Shown: piece after piece, positions 28,933 to 38,522 of the stretch | How the letters are laid out: each line of letters opens with the position of its first letter | Numbering within the stretch: position 1 is the first letter of the stretch | NCBI RefSeq assembly: GCF_030294985.1 | Contig: NZ_AP024718.1 | Coordinates: 620,001 to 684,000 of the forward strand | Length of the DNA stretch: 64,000 nt | Source: Methylomarinovum tepidoasis | GTDB lineage: Bacteria > Pseudomonadota > Gammaproteobacteria > Methylococcales > Methylothermaceae | Reading direction: 5' to 3' | The notes under the pieces: generated by a model | The model's input: only the letters and a program-made list of their open reading frames with translations | What the model was told of the DNA's origin: nothing | The model's database searches: none | Position numbers and translations under genes: made by a program

Positions 28933-30155
28933 CATCAAGCCCCGTGAGTTATATAAAATTTCTTTGGAAACTCCTGGATAGGAGTCATATAACCCACATC
29001 CACACGATACTATCTATCTGCAATCATAGAATCTCTACCTGTTGGGTCCCGTGTGATCATATCCCCAAAAGGAGCTATCCTTTGTTCCGTGCCTGGGATG
29101 TTCTGAACGAGCTGATGGCAGAGGCTCAGGCCGGAAAGAAGGTTCAAGTTTGACGGAGAAGGAGGAAGCCATGGTCATCCGTCTTCACAAGAAAGCCCGC
29201 ACCACCCCTGAGATCCGCCGGGAGATCCAGAATTCCGATCTGCCGGCCACGGTCCTGGCCAAGAAATACGGCGTTCATCGTCACACCATCCGCAAGTGGC
29301 GCCAGCGCGATTCGGTCGAGGACGCCTCGCACCGGCCCCATCGCATCCATGCCACCCTGACCCCGCAGCAGGAAGCGATCGTCGTCTGTCTGCGCGAAAC
29401 CCTGCTGTTGCCCCTGGATGACCTGCTGGCGGTCGTTCATCGCTTCATCTATCCCGAGATGTCCCGCTCGGCTCTGGACCGGCTGCTGCGCCGCCATGGG
29501 GTCTCCAATCTCAAGGCCCTGATCGCCGCCCGGGAAGGGGAAGATGCCCCCTCCAAGGGCAAAAAGAAGGGTTTCAAGGACTACGAGCCCGGGTTTGTCC
29601 ACATCGACATCAAGTACCTGCCCAAGATGCCCGATGAGAGCCGGGGCCGTTACCTCTTCGTCGCCATCGACCGGGCCAGTCGTTGGGTCTACCTGGAGAT
29701 CCATCCCACCAAGGAAGCCAAGGTCGCTGCCGGCTTCCTGAACCGCCTGATCGCCAAGGCTCCCTTCAAAATCACCAAGGTCCTGACCGACAACGGCAAA
29801 GAGTTCACCGACCGCTTCTGCGCCACCGGGGAGCGCGAACCGACCGGCCGTCACCTTTTCGACCAGGGCTGCCAACGCCATGGCATCGAGCACCGCCTCA
29901 TCCCACCCAAACGCCCGCAGACCAACGGCATGGTCGAACGTTTCAACGGTCGGATCGCCGAGATCCTCAAAACCACCCGCTTCCAAAGCAGCCAGGATCT
30001 GGAACGGACCTTGATGCAGTATGCCAGTGTCTACAACCATCAGATCCCCCAGAAGGCCCTGGGACACATCTCACCAGTACAGGCCCTCAAAGACTGGCAG
30101 AAGAAACGACCGGAACTCTTCAAAAAACGTGTACATAATCTCACGGGGCTTGACA
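28933..30155 (+). mobile_element. IS481-family insertion sequence
   Basis: About 1.22 kb bounded by inverted repeats. The left end reads ATCAAGCCCCGTGAG(T)TAT at about 28934-28951; the right end read inward from 30155 reads TGTCAAGCCCCGTGAGATTA. They match over the TCAAGCCCCGTGAG core. It holds one IS481-type transposase gene. Its right end is 27 bp from the jetD stop and its left end 14 bp from the glycosylase-like gene start. I see no convincing target duplication at either side. About 215 bp between the left repeat and the transposase carry nothing recognisable. Confidence 0.85.
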
Positions 30156-30178
30156 TCTACCGGGCAGATTCAACCTAG
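29150..30178 (+). CDS. IS481-family transposase
   Basis: A transposase of 342 residues from TTG 29150, or 335 from ATG 29171, which has AGGAGG just upstream. An N-terminal HTH (about 30-60, LAKKYGVHRHTIRKWRQRDS) is followed by the rve integrase core. DDE residues are visible: Asp in HIDIKYLP, Asp in LTDNGKEFTD, and Glu in NGMVERFNGR. The frame is intact, so it may be active. The last eight codons run past the right inverted repeat into flanking DNA, a slightly longer tail than usual. Confidence 0.92.
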   Translation: MTEKEEAMVIRLHKKARTTPEIRREIQNSDLPATVLAKKYGVHRHTIRKWRQRDSVEDASHRPHRIHATLTPQQEAIVVCLRETLLLPLDDLLAVVHRFIYPEMSRSALDRLLRRHGVSNLKALIAAREGEDAPSKGKKKGFKDYEPGFVHIDIKYLPKMPDESRGRYLFVAIDRASRWVYLEIHPTKEAKVAAGFLNRLIAKAPFKITKVLTDNGKEFTDRFCATGEREPTGRHLFDQGCQRHGIEHRLIPPKRPQTNGMVERFNGRIAEILKTTRFQSSQDLERTLMQYASVYNHQIPQKALGHISPVQALKDWQKKRPELFKKRVHNLTGLDIYRADST

Positions 30179-30181
30179 CCG

Positions 30182-31348
30182 TCAGAGTCCTTCAAGATAA
30201 CGCCGAACCCAACCGTACCCCACCCGCTCCTGCTCCAGCCGCACCCGTTTGCCGAGGCGGTCGCGGCGCAGATCTTCGTAAAGGGCGCATTCCTCCGGCG
30301 TCAGCCGCGCCAGCGCCGCTGCCGTCGGGCTCAGTTCTTCCACCCAGGCGTGGCGGTAGGCCAGCAGGGTGGCGCGATCCATGAGCAGGCTGTGGACCTG
30401 GGGCAGGTGGGCGCGCAGCCGGTTGAGGATGGCAAAACCGTGGGTGTCAATGTCGCCCCAGTAGAAGAGGTCCCGCCGCCGCAGCCAGGGGATTTCCCCC
30501 AGCACCGCGACGTTGAAGCCGCGACCAAAGATCACCAGCCCCCGCGCGACCGGCGGGAAGGCGAGGAAGTTGACCTCGTTCTCGGTGACGAATATCCGTT
30601 CCGCCCGAAGTTCCAGCCGGGCGAATTCCGCCAGGGGCACGGACAGATCGGACAGGCCGTGCAAATACAAAGCCGGATCCAGCAACCGGAAACGGAGCAG
30701 GACCGGCTTGGGACGCAGGCCGTAACGGGCCTCGAAGGCGGCGGCGCCGCGATGGCGCTCGTCGATGGCTTCCGACAGCAGCACCTGGTCGAGCAGGTCC
30801 ATGAACAGCTTCCTGCGGGATTCGATGAACTTGGTGTCCGCTCCGGCGATGTCGAGCTGGCGCAGGTACAGGCCGCTACGGGGATGGCTCTTGAACCAGT
30901 CGAGGACGGCGAGCACTTTGTCCCAGTGCGCCGCCTCTTTGAGGACGGTGAACGGATGGCGCTGGAGCCAGTCGGCCAGCTCGGGGAAACGCGCCAGGGT
31001 TTCGGCCCTCAAAGCCTCGAAACGGCGGGTGTCCTGCTCCGCCTGCCGCCCCAGGAAACGGAGCAGCCGCACCCGGTCGGCGAACACCACCGCCGTCGGC
31101 AGCCTTTGGCTTCCGATGGCGGCACGGACGCTGCGCCATTCCAGTTCCAGGCGCCCTTCCTGCGCCTGCCAAGCCCGCACCCAGGCGCGCACCGCCTCGA
31201 ACTGTCCGGTCACCGCCGCCGCCGGCGGCCCTTTCAGGGGCAGGCGCAGGGGGAAGGCTACCGCGCCGGCGAGAAAATCCCCCCGCCGCCAGCGTTTTTG
31301 CAGGCGCTGGCGCAGATTGGCGGGGGTGGTCCAGGATGCTGCCGTCAT
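30182..31348 (-). CDS. jetD: Wadjet JetD, Toprim-type nuclease subunit (DUF3322/DUF2220)
   Basis: A 388-residue JetD. The N-terminal DUF3322 region (about 1-180) is followed by a C-terminal DUF2220 Toprim-like domain. Its acidic residues are visible in FVTENEVNFLAFPPV and in LFYWGDIDTHGFAILNRLR. In type I Wadjet, JetD is the endonuclease that cleaves DNA after JetABC loop extrusion, restricting small plasmids. It overlaps the jetC stop/start by 4 bp (ATGA). An IS481 element ends 27 bp downstream. Assignment rests on domain pattern plus the neighbouring jetC. Confidence 0.9.
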   Translation of the reverse strand: MTAASWTTPANLRQRLQKRWRRGDFLAGAVAFPLRLPLKGPPAAAVTGQFEAVRAWVRAWQAQEGRLELEWRSVRAAIGSQRLPTAVVFADRVRLLRFLGRQAEQDTRRFEALRAETLARFPELADWLQRHPFTVLKEAAHWDKVLAVLDWFKSHPRSGLYLRQLDIAGADTKFIESRRKLFMDLLDQVLLSEAIDERHRGAAAFEARYGLRPKPVLLRFRLLDPALYLHGLSDLSVPLAEFARLELRAERIFVTENEVNFLAFPPVARGLVIFGRGFNVAVLGEIPWLRRRDLFYWGDIDTHGFAILNRLRAHLPQVHSLLMDRATLLAYRHAWVEELSPTAAALARLTPEECALYEDLRRDRLGKRVRLEQERVGYGWVRRYLEGL

Positions 31349-34300
31349 TCTCCTATCGATTGCCGAGCGTCACGCTCGGCCCGGTAGGCCTCCACCGTCA
31401 GCTGGCGCAGCAGCGACTGGCGGCCCTCGCGGTTGAAGACGAAACCCACCGCCGCCACGTAGGGTTCGATGACGTGGATCTTCTGCAGCGGGGTGACGAT
31501 CAAAAGCTGCAGCCCGAGGCGCTGGAACAGCGCCAGGCCGTAGCGGGCCGACTCGTCGGAGCCGCGGCCGAAGGCCTCGTCGATGACCACCAGGCGGAAA
31601 CTGCGGGGGCGGTGGGGATCGGTGGCCAAGCCGAACTGATAGGCGAGGCTGGCGGCGAGGACGGTGTAGGCGAGCTTCTCCTTCTGGCCGCCGGACTTGC
31701 CGCTGGAGTCGGCGTAGTGCTCGTGTTCGCTGTCGTCCTCGCGCCAGCGCTCGGAGGCGGCGAACACGAACCAGTTGCGCACGTCGGTGACCTGGGCGGT
31801 CCAACGGCGGTCGCTCTCGGCGCTGCCCTCACGCCCACGGAAGCGCTCGATCAGGGCCTTGACCCGCAGGAAACGCGCCTCGGCCTCGGCGGGATCATCG
31901 CCGGCGGTGAGGGCCCCTTCGGTGCACAGGCGCAGCTCGCGGCGGAAATCGCGAATGTCGGGATCGACATTGTCGCGGGCCTCGAGGCGGATGTAGCGGC
32001 CGGGATTGTAGTCGATGCCGTGGAGGGCCTGGTTGATGGCGTCGATGCGCTCGCGGATGGCCTGGCGCTCCTTGTATAGATGGGCCTGGAAGTTGGCCAC
32101 CTCGCGCAGGGTGTTCTCGTTGAGCAGGGCGCGGAAGCGGGCCTCGAAGCGCGGCAGGTCGTCCCGCTCCAGGGTTTCCAGCATGGCCCGGTAGTCGGCG
32201 GCGGCGGCCGGGTCGGCGTCCACCTCCCGGGTGTCGGCGGGATAGGCGTGGCGGTAGTCGGTCATGGCGCGGACGATGCGCTCGCGCAGGCGGCCGATCC
32301 GCTTGTCGAGGCGGTCGATGGCGGCCCCGAGCCAGGCGCGGTAGTCGCGCTCGCGGGCATCGCAGGTTTCCAGGATCAGGCGGGCGTCCCCAAGGGCCTC
32401 GGCCTGCCACTGGCGCAGGTCGGCCAGGGCGGCCTCGGTTTCCGCAGGACAGTCGGCCAGCAGCGTCTCGCACTCGGCCAGCTGCGCCCGGCACTGGTCG
32501 ATCTGCACCGCCTTGGCCTGGATGTCGCCAAGGCAGTCGTCGCGCTGCTTCTCCACCGCCTTCAGTTCCGCCTCCAGCGCTTCCAGCTGGGCCTGGAGGG
32601 TGCGGAGCACGTCCGAGGCGGCCTTCAAGGCCTCGAACTGGCGTTGCAGCGCTTCGAGCTCCAGGGCCAGGGGCTGCCAGTCCAGAAGCTGGAAGTCGTC
32701 AAACTGGGCCAGCCGGGTCAAGGCATCCTGGCGCGTCTCCAGATCACGCCGTTCCCGCTCCAGGGCGGCGATATTGTCGGCGGTCTGCTGGATCTGGGTT
32801 TCCAGGGCCTCACGGTCCTGACGCAGGGCGGCGAGCTTGGCGGCGTTGCTCCAGCCCAGGACGTAGTGGCGGCGGTCGCCGATGCGGTGGCGGTCGTCCT
32901 TCTCGTGGCGGTCGCCGCCGCTTTTGATCTGGCCGCTGACCGTAACGGCGCGGTCGGCGCGGCGGAAGTCCGCCAGATCGTCGCAGCAGCGGTAGTCGAA
33001 GCGGTGGGACAGTTCCCGCTCCAGCCAGGGGTAGAAGGCCGAGTCGGGCTTGATCTCCAGCTTGTCCACCAGGCTGTCGGGCTGGGTCCGTTTGCGGGGG
33101 CCGACCTGCTCCCGCACCCGGTAATAGACCAGACGCCCGTCCAGGTGGGTGCGGTCCACCCAGGCGCTGACCGCCGCATAATGGGCGTCGGGCACCAGCA
33201 GGGAAAGGCCGAACTGGTGCAGCAGTCGCTCGGCGGCGCCCTCCCAGGCGCGCTCGTCCTCGCGCACCTGGAGCAGCTCGCCGGCGAAGGGCAGTTCGTC
33301 CTCGGCCAGTTCCAGTGCCTGGCACAACGCCTGACGCAGCCGCTGCATCCGCGCCGGGATGTTGGAGCGGCGCTGTTCCAGGGATTCGATCTCCGCGCTC
33401 AGCTCCCGGTGTCGTTCGTTGAGACGGCGGAATTCGACGCTGGCGTCGGTATAGCGGTTCTGCAATTCGGCGCGGCGGTCCTCCAGCGCTTCGCGTTCGG
33501 CCGCGACGGCTTTGCGGTTGGCGACGAAAGTAGCCGCATCCAGCCGGGACGGCAGCCCTAGGGCGGCGGCCAGCTTGGCGTAGTTTTCGGACTGCCTGCG
33601 GCGCTGTTGGCATTCCCGCTCTTTCTGACCGATGTCGTGTTCCAGGCGCGCCAGCCGGTCGCCGCCCTGCGCGGCAATGGCTTGGCGCAGTTCGTCGCGG
33701 CGGGCCTGCAATTCGCCGCGGCGGCGGTCGAACTCCGCCAGCTGCAGCTGGCACCGGTCGCGTTCACCCGCCAGTTTCTCCAGGCGCTTCGCCAGTAGCT
33801 CGCGCTTGAGGGCGGCGAAATGGAAACCCAACGCCTCGCGGGCCTGGCGCAGCCGGTCGGCCTCAACTTCCAGCTGCTGGTGGCGGTCGCAGTCGGCCAC
33901 CAGGGGCTTGAGGCGCCCGATCTGGTCCCGGGCCTTGAGGATGGCCTGGTGGGCGCGGGTGAGGTCGTCGAAGTGGGCGACCAAAGCTTCGATGCGGCGC
34001 TGCACCTGGGGCGGTTCCAGCATGTGGCGACGGACGAAGCCGGTCAGGTTGCCCACCGATTTCATCGACACGGTCTGGTGGAACAGCTCCAGGGCCAGCT
34101 CCGAGGGGATGCCGAGGCGGCGGCGGAAGGCCCCGGCATAGGCGCTGAAGCTGTCGAACAGCTCGCAGCCGGACTGGCGCAGGCGCTTTTTGAGACGGCC
34201 GATCTCGCCGCCGAATCCGCCGAAATGTTCGGCGATGGCGAGCGCCCGCTCGGCCAGGACGTAGAAACGCGCCGGCTGGCCCGCCGGATCGCGGAACCAG

Positions 34301-34725
34301 AACACCTGCGCCAGGGTGAGATCCTGGTCCAGATCCTCGCTGCGGAAGTGGGCGAGAATGACGCTGTAGCAGCTGGCGTCGCGCAGCGAAACCGGTTTGG
34401 CCCCTCTGGCCCCGGTCTCCTCCTCGCTGCGGGCCGACTTGTAGTAGCCGAGCACGTAGCTTCTGAAATCGCGCTCCCTGGCCTCGGCCCCGGCGGCACG
34501 GTTGTAGGCCAGCTTCTGGGGCGGCACCAGCAGGGTGGTCAGGGCGTCCACCAGGGTGGACTTGCCGGAACCGATATCGCCGGTGAGCAGCAGATCGGCC
34601 CCGGCCGGTTCCAGTTTCCAGACCTTGTCGTGGAAGGTGCCCCAGTTGCACACCTCCAGGCGGTGGAGCCGGAAACCGGGGCGGTCGCCGGCGGCGAAGG
34701 GAAGGAGTTCGATTTGAGCGGCCAT
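31345..34725 (-). CDS. jetC: Wadjet JetC, SMC-like (MukB-type) ATPase
   Basis: A 1126-residue SMC-family protein. Walker A LLTGDIGSGKSTLVDALTTL is at about 50-70. Long coiled-coil arms (about 250-480 and 650-950) flank a hinge-like centre. The C-terminal ATPase half has the ABC signature SGKSGGQKEKLAYTV (about 1000-1015) and Walker B FRLVVIDEAFGRGSDE. It is the loop-extruding motor of JetABC. Its normal partner jetB is not upstream; instead the MITE, a protease gene and R-M genes intervene. Its own promoter must lie in the 260-bp gap at 34726-34985. Confidence 0.93.
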   Translation of the reverse strand: MAAQIELLPFAAGDRPGFRLHRLEVCNWGTFHDKVWKLEPAGADLLLTGDIGSGKSTLVDALTTLLVPPQKLAYNRAAGAEARERDFRSYVLGYYKSARSEEETGARGAKPVSLRDASCYSVILAHFRSEDLDQDLTLAQVFWFRDPAGQPARFYVLAERALAIAEHFGGFGGEIGRLKKRLRQSGCELFDSFSAYAGAFRRRLGIPSELALELFHQTVSMKSVGNLTGFVRRHMLEPPQVQRRIEALVAHFDDLTRAHQAILKARDQIGRLKPLVADCDRHQQLEVEADRLRQAREALGFHFAALKRELLAKRLEKLAGERDRCQLQLAEFDRRRGELQARRDELRQAIAAQGGDRLARLEHDIGQKERECQQRRRQSENYAKLAAALGLPSRLDAATFVANRKAVAAEREALEDRRAELQNRYTDASVEFRRLNERHRELSAEIESLEQRRSNIPARMQRLRQALCQALELAEDELPFAGELLQVREDERAWEGAAERLLHQFGLSLLVPDAHYAAVSAWVDRTHLDGRLVYYRVREQVGPRKRTQPDSLVDKLEIKPDSAFYPWLERELSHRFDYRCCDDLADFRRADRAVTVSGQIKSGGDRHEKDDRHRIGDRRHYVLGWSNAAKLAALRQDREALETQIQQTADNIAALERERRDLETRQDALTRLAQFDDFQLLDWQPLALELEALQRQFEALKAASDVLRTLQAQLEALEAELKAVEKQRDDCLGDIQAKAVQIDQCRAQLAECETLLADCPAETEAALADLRQWQAEALGDARLILETCDARERDYRAWLGAAIDRLDKRIGRLRERIVRAMTDYRHAYPADTREVDADPAAAADYRAMLETLERDDLPRFEARFRALLNENTLREVANFQAHLYKERQAIRERIDAINQALHGIDYNPGRYIRLEARDNVDPDIRDFRRELRLCTEGALTAGDDPAEAEARFLRVKALIERFRGREGSAESDRRWTAQVTDVRNWFVFAASERWREDDSEHEHYADSSGKSGGQKEKLAYTVLAASLAYQFGLATDPHRPRSFRLVVIDEAFGRGSDESARYGLALFQRLGLQLLIVTPLQKIHVIEPYVAAVGFVFNREGRQSLLRQLTVEAYRAERDARQSIGE

Positions 34726-34985
34726 GGTGGTTTTGCCTCGCTCAAGGAAAATTGAAGTATCTGCAAATCATCATATTCTGGATAATTATGTGGATCACTG
34801 ATGGTACGCGGCTGCCGACAGATGCGCACGGACTTACACAATCCCTGGCTGTCATTTCGACCGCAGGGAGAAATCTTCATGTCTTGGTTTCGATCGGGCT
34901 CAATCGCAAGATTTCTCGCTACGCCCGAAATGACAAGGGCAGCGGTTTGAAATGACAGTGCGTAACATCAGTGGATCACATATAT
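34726..34985. other. Intergenic gap between jetC and the protease gene
   Basis: A 260-bp AT-richer gap with no ORF. It holds the MITE-like element (34850-34935). Between it and the jetC start (34726-34849) lies ordinary AT-rich sequence that could carry a jetC promoter; I cannot point to a convincing -35/-10 pair. This is the boundary of the 10.8-kb insert inside the Wadjet operon. Confidence 0.5.
34850..34935. mobile_element. MITE-like element with terminal inverted repeats
   Basis: An 86-bp element with long terminal inverted repeats. The left end TGTCATTTCGACCGCAGGGA continues GAAATCTT; the right end, read inward, is TGTCATTTCGGGCGTAGCGA followed by GAAATCTT. That is 24 of 28 positions identical. 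The TGTCATTTCG...GAGAAATCTT type end is a widely seen non-autonomous repeat in many bacterial genomes. It encodes no protein and lies exactly at the jetC-side junction of the insert. Confidence 0.8.
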
Positions 34986-37484
34986 TCAGGTCTCAACGGC
35001 GATCTTGATCTGGCTCTCAATGGGGGTATAGAGGTCAATATTAACTTGTGGTGCGCGAATGGAAACCAGCAGCGAATAAGGTGCCCGCTGCTTGTATCGC
35101 TCCAAGCTTGGCCGAGTCTTCCACCAGCCACTCACCGGATAGACCGCCAACACGCCCCGGCTGGCCAGATCAGCGGCAGGGCCTTTCCAAATGTCAGAAT
35201 GCACGCTGCCCCGGTGGCGATTTTGGGTACCCAAGACCCAGTGTGGATCGTTACCGGTATGGGCACTGGTGCCCTCTTCTGCGTCTCTGGCGGCGAGATT
35301 TACTCGATGACGAAACTCCTCATCCGACTCGTGCGGGCGTTTCACATCGAAACGCAACCCGTGTGACTCATAGCGATAACGGGATTTGACACCGCGCGCA
35401 GAGGGATTCGGCTCGATGAAGTAGGACAGCGTGACCCGCATTTCCACCTCGGTCTCACCCAGCGTTTCCAGTTCCTCCAGGGGCCAGGGCAATCGATGCA
35501 GGTTCATATCACGGAGCTTTGGCTCTTTACCCTGCTCCCGCATGAACGGCTGCAGACTGTCCTCGCAGATCAGGGTCAGCGAGTTCTCGACACTCCATAA
35601 TGCTCGGGAAAGATCCGGCTGCCCAAAGCCGCAGTGACGGACCAGACACGCCACCTCGCTCTTGCTGGGATTGGCCGGATTGGAAAGAAACTGCTGTTTC
35701 ATGGCCGGCGTCCACTCTGCGGAATGGACCATCAGGCCGCGGATCGTCTCCGACCGCAGCTCTGGATAGGCAGCCATCAGCTGCGCCGTCATGCGGGCGG
35801 CCAGTGCAGAGGCGGCACTGGTGGCATTGGTTGTCGTGAACAGCCGACTGGTTATGTCCGCATTTGTTGTCAGCAGACTGAGACTGGGCATCCACACCGC
35901 ACCTGTCTCATCCTTAGCGGCATTGCCCCCTTCAAAAACCACATCAGGCTTGAATGGCCAATGGCCTTGCCAAGTTTGCGACGTCGTGCTGAAAGGACTT
36001 AAGCCACCAGCCGGAGCGACAGGTTGATAATCACCTGTATCCGGTTCGGTGATATGCACCAGCTCCGTGCTGGCACCCACAGTCAGCACATTCCATGCCT
36101 GGCCTGGATCATGGATTCCATCCGAGGTATTACTGGCAGGATACTCCGCCCAGGCATTGGGGTCATCGACATTGCCCGCAGCGACCACAAACAACCTTGG
36201 CGTTTCACCCTGGTTTTCGTAATCGACCGCCAATCGATCCAGCGTGGCCGACCAGGCGGAAGGCCTGCCCCGGTCCCTGGCATCCCGCGCCGTGATCGCC
36301 ATGCTGAACACCCGTCGACGTTCGGGCGCGGTGATCTCTGGGTGGCTCACCGCCTGAATGGTGAGATAGCCGTGGTGCTCAGGATCGCTAGTGTTCCCGT
36401 GATTGCGGTGCAGCAGTTTCACCGACTCCAAACGGTGACCCACCGCGACAGGTCCTGAACCATCGAGAAGGGACGTCAGGTTGCCCAATAGCGCCAGCCC
36501 CGCCATTTCGGTGCCGTGCCCTTCCTGGTCATTGGTTCCCCAGACCGGATCCACCGTGTGGGTGTCCTTTGCCCGAATGGCCGGAGCAAGCAGCGGATGC
36601 GCAATGTTGACGCCGGTGTCCAACAAGCAGACGTGCGGCACTGCCGTCCCTTCGTTTGGTAGTGTCATGCGCTGAAGCAGTTCATCTGCCCATTCCGGCT
36701 GCTCCTCCGGCGGCAGCGAATCGAAGAAATCGGCGGTTTCCTTTGCACGTCGCAGTTCGGCGATGCTGTTCAAGGTCAGCACCGAACGCTGCATCTGATC
36801 CAGGGTGCCGTAGACCAACAGAACCGTGCGTTCCGGGAATTCGATCCAACCTTCGGCCACGCGAAAATCCAGCCCTTTGGCCATTTGCCTGAACTGCTCG
36901 ACCACTTTCAACCGGTCGCCGCGCACCGGCAGCCACACTTCCCACCAGAAGGCCTCGTTGGGTTCGGAGGGAAAGACTTCGGGGTCGTCGGTCCAAAGGG
37001 AACGGATACTGGCCACCCGTATGCTGCGGATGGCATCGATCAGCTTCTGGTGTTTTGGTTCACCCTTGGGTGTGTCCTTTTCCAGATAAGCCTTGATCTT
37101 ATTTTCAAGGATATGCAGTTTACCGTCGGGTACAAACACAGAAGCCAAGGTCTTGTTCTCTTCATGCCGCACATTCAGCAGCTCGATACCTGAGCGCTCC
37201 GCGGCCAGTGATTCGAAGGCCAGCTCGATGTCTGGAAAGCTTTCGAATTCGATCTGCAAGCCGAACCCTTCTTCCATTCCGTTTTGTTGCTGAATGGTCT
37301 TGGCCTGTTCCAGGTCTGACTTCAGCCCTTCGACCTGTTGCAGTAGTGCGCTGCCATGCGCTTGCCGGTTTCGGTGTGGCACTGCCTGGCCACCGCCGCC
37401 AGCGCCCGGGCGTCGAAACGGCTCCGGGGTGGCCGTGTCGCTGAGAATGAAGTGTCGTTTGGGCTGAGAGACTTCTTCTGCCAT
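34986..37484 (-). CDS. ietS: Subtilisin-like serine protease, IetS-type
   Basis: An 832-residue S8 subtilase. The N-terminal 250 residues are non-catalytic (alpha/beta and coiled, EGLKSDLEQAKTIQQQNGME). The catalytic triad is visible: Asp in HVCLLDTGVNIAHPLL (about 280), His in GHGTEMAGLALLG (about 317), Ser in TTNATSAASALAARM (about 560), with an oxyanion Asn in VVAAGNVDDPNAWAEYP. There is no signal peptide, so it acts in the cytoplasm. It follows an AAA ATPase gene by 6 bp. Such AAA/subtilase pairs are the IetAS system, first described in plasmid incompatibility and later reported as anti-phage. Confidence 0.82.
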   Translation of the reverse strand: MAEEVSQPKRHFILSDTATPEPFRRPGAGGGGQAVPHRNRQAHGSALLQQVEGLKSDLEQAKTIQQQNGMEEGFGLQIEFESFPDIELAFESLAAERSGIELLNVRHEENKTLASVFVPDGKLHILENKIKAYLEKDTPKGEPKHQKLIDAIRSIRVASIRSLWTDDPEVFPSEPNEAFWWEVWLPVRGDRLKVVEQFRQMAKGLDFRVAEGWIEFPERTVLLVYGTLDQMQRSVLTLNSIAELRRAKETADFFDSLPPEEQPEWADELLQRMTLPNEGTAVPHVCLLDTGVNIAHPLLAPAIRAKDTHTVDPVWGTNDQEGHGTEMAGLALLGNLTSLLDGSGPVAVGHRLESVKLLHRNHGNTSDPEHHGYLTIQAVSHPEITAPERRRVFSMAITARDARDRGRPSAWSATLDRLAVDYENQGETPRLFVVAAGNVDDPNAWAEYPASNTSDGIHDPGQAWNVLTVGASTELVHITEPDTGDYQPVAPAGGLSPFSTTSQTWQGHWPFKPDVVFEGGNAAKDETGAVWMPSLSLLTTNADITSRLFTTTNATSAASALAARMTAQLMAAYPELRSETIRGLMVHSAEWTPAMKQQFLSNPANPSKSEVACLVRHCGFGQPDLSRALWSVENSLTLICEDSLQPFMREQGKEPKLRDMNLHRLPWPLEELETLGETEVEMRVTLSYFIEPNPSARGVKSRYRYESHGLRFDVKRPHESDEEFRHRVNLAARDAEEGTSAHTGNDPHWVLGTQNRHRGSVHSDIWKGPAADLASRGVLAVYPVSGWWKTRPSLERYKQRAPYSLLVSIRAPQVNIDLYTPIESQIKIAVET

Positions 37485-37490
37485 GAGTGA

Positions 37491-38501
37491 TCAGGCCCTG
37501 CCAGCTCGTTTATCGAAATGCGCCTTGGCGTAGGCGCGTTCTTCTATGGCGCGCCGAATATCGGATTCGCCGAGAGACTCCTTTTGATCGATCACCGCCT
37601 CTTTCAGGGCCTCGTCACAGACACGCACGATCTCGGCATAACTCAGTCCGTTTGCTTTCGCGGCCAGCCGCTTCCAGGACACCCCTTTGCGCGCCTTGCG
37701 ACCCAGGCGGGCCTTCAGCAAGGCGGCGATCTGCACCTCATCAGGCAGACCATAGTGCAGGATGTCATCGAAGCGGCGGAACAGAGCCTGGTCGAGTATC
37801 TCGGGGTGATTGGTGGCCGCCACGATCAGGCTATGGGACTCGTCCTGCTCGATCATCTGCAGGAAGCTGTTGAGAATGCGCCGCACCTCGCCCACGTCGT
37901 TGGCCAAGCCGCGCTGCGAACCGATGGCATCGAACTCGTCGAAGAAATAGACGCCCCTTGTGCGCTCGGTAGCTTCGAACACTTGGCGCAGCTTGGCGGC
38001 GGTCTCGCCCATGTACTTGGTGATCAGGCCGTCCAGCCGCACCTGAAACAGCGGCAGCCCCAGTTCACCGGCCAGCACCGCTGCCGTCAGGGTCTTGCCG
38101 GTGCCCGGCGGCCCCACCAGCAGCAGCTTACGCCGGGGAGCAAGGCCATGAGAGAGCAAGCGCCCGGCTTGGCGTTGCTCCCGAATCACCCGCTTGAGCT
38201 GATACTCGAGGTTCCCATCCAGCACCATCTCGCCCAACCGGTTCTTGGGGAAAGAGCCTCCCAGCAGCTCGGCCAGCTCGCCCCGTGGCCGCCCAATGGG
38301 CACGGCCTTTTCGGTATCCTTGGGCGGCAGCCCGCGCCGTGCTTTGGCCTGGCCCACCAGCGCCCGCAGCTCCTCCGCCAATTTGCCGTGGCCGATCTTT
38401 GCTTCGTGGGCAGCCAGCTGCATGGCGACGGAGTAGAACCGCTCATCATCCCCTTCTAGATGGGATTTCAATAAGGCGATCAACTGGTTAGCGCTGGCCA
38501 T
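37491..38501 (-). CDS. ietA: AAA+ ATPase, IetA-type partner of the subtilase
   Basis: A 336-residue single-domain AAA ATPase. An N-terminal helical region of about 110 residues precedes Walker A LLVGPPGTGKTLTAAVLAGE (about 131-150) and Walker B GVYFFDEFDAIGS (about 192-204). Sensor-1 SLIVAATNHPEILD and arginine-finger RRFDDILHYGLP are present. It resembles FtsH/Spastin-like remodelling ATPases without the protease domain. It is directly upstream of the subtilase gene, so the two likely act as an unfoldase or regulator plus protease. It lies 21 bp downstream of mod. Confidence 0.82.
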   Translation of the reverse strand: MASANQLIALLKSHLEGDDERFYSVAMQLAAHEAKIGHGKLAEELRALVGQAKARRGLPPKDTEKAVPIGRPRGELAELLGGSFPKNRLGEMVLDGNLEYQLKRVIREQRQAGRLLSHGLAPRRKLLLVGPPGTGKTLTAAVLAGELGLPLFQVRLDGLITKYMGETAAKLRQVFEATERTRGVYFFDEFDAIGSQRGLANDVGEVRRILNSFLQMIEQDESHSLIVAATNHPEILDQALFRRFDDILHYGLPDEVQIAALLKARLGRKARKGVSWKRLAAKANGLSYAEIVRVCDEALKEAVIDQKESLGESDIRRAIEERAYAKAHFDKRAGRA

Positions 38502-38522
38502 AGTGGTCTCCTCCGGCGCTCA

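Noticed and set aside
28944-29153. 69-codon ORF between the IS481 left end and the transposase
   Set aside because: No domain, no ribosome site and codon pattern unlike genes; more likely untranslated IS sequence.
31345-34725. MukB or SbcC housekeeping protein
   Set aside because: Although SMC-like, it overlaps a DUF2220 nuclease gene and DUF3375/DUF4194 genes lie in the same region, which is diagnostic of type I Wadjet.
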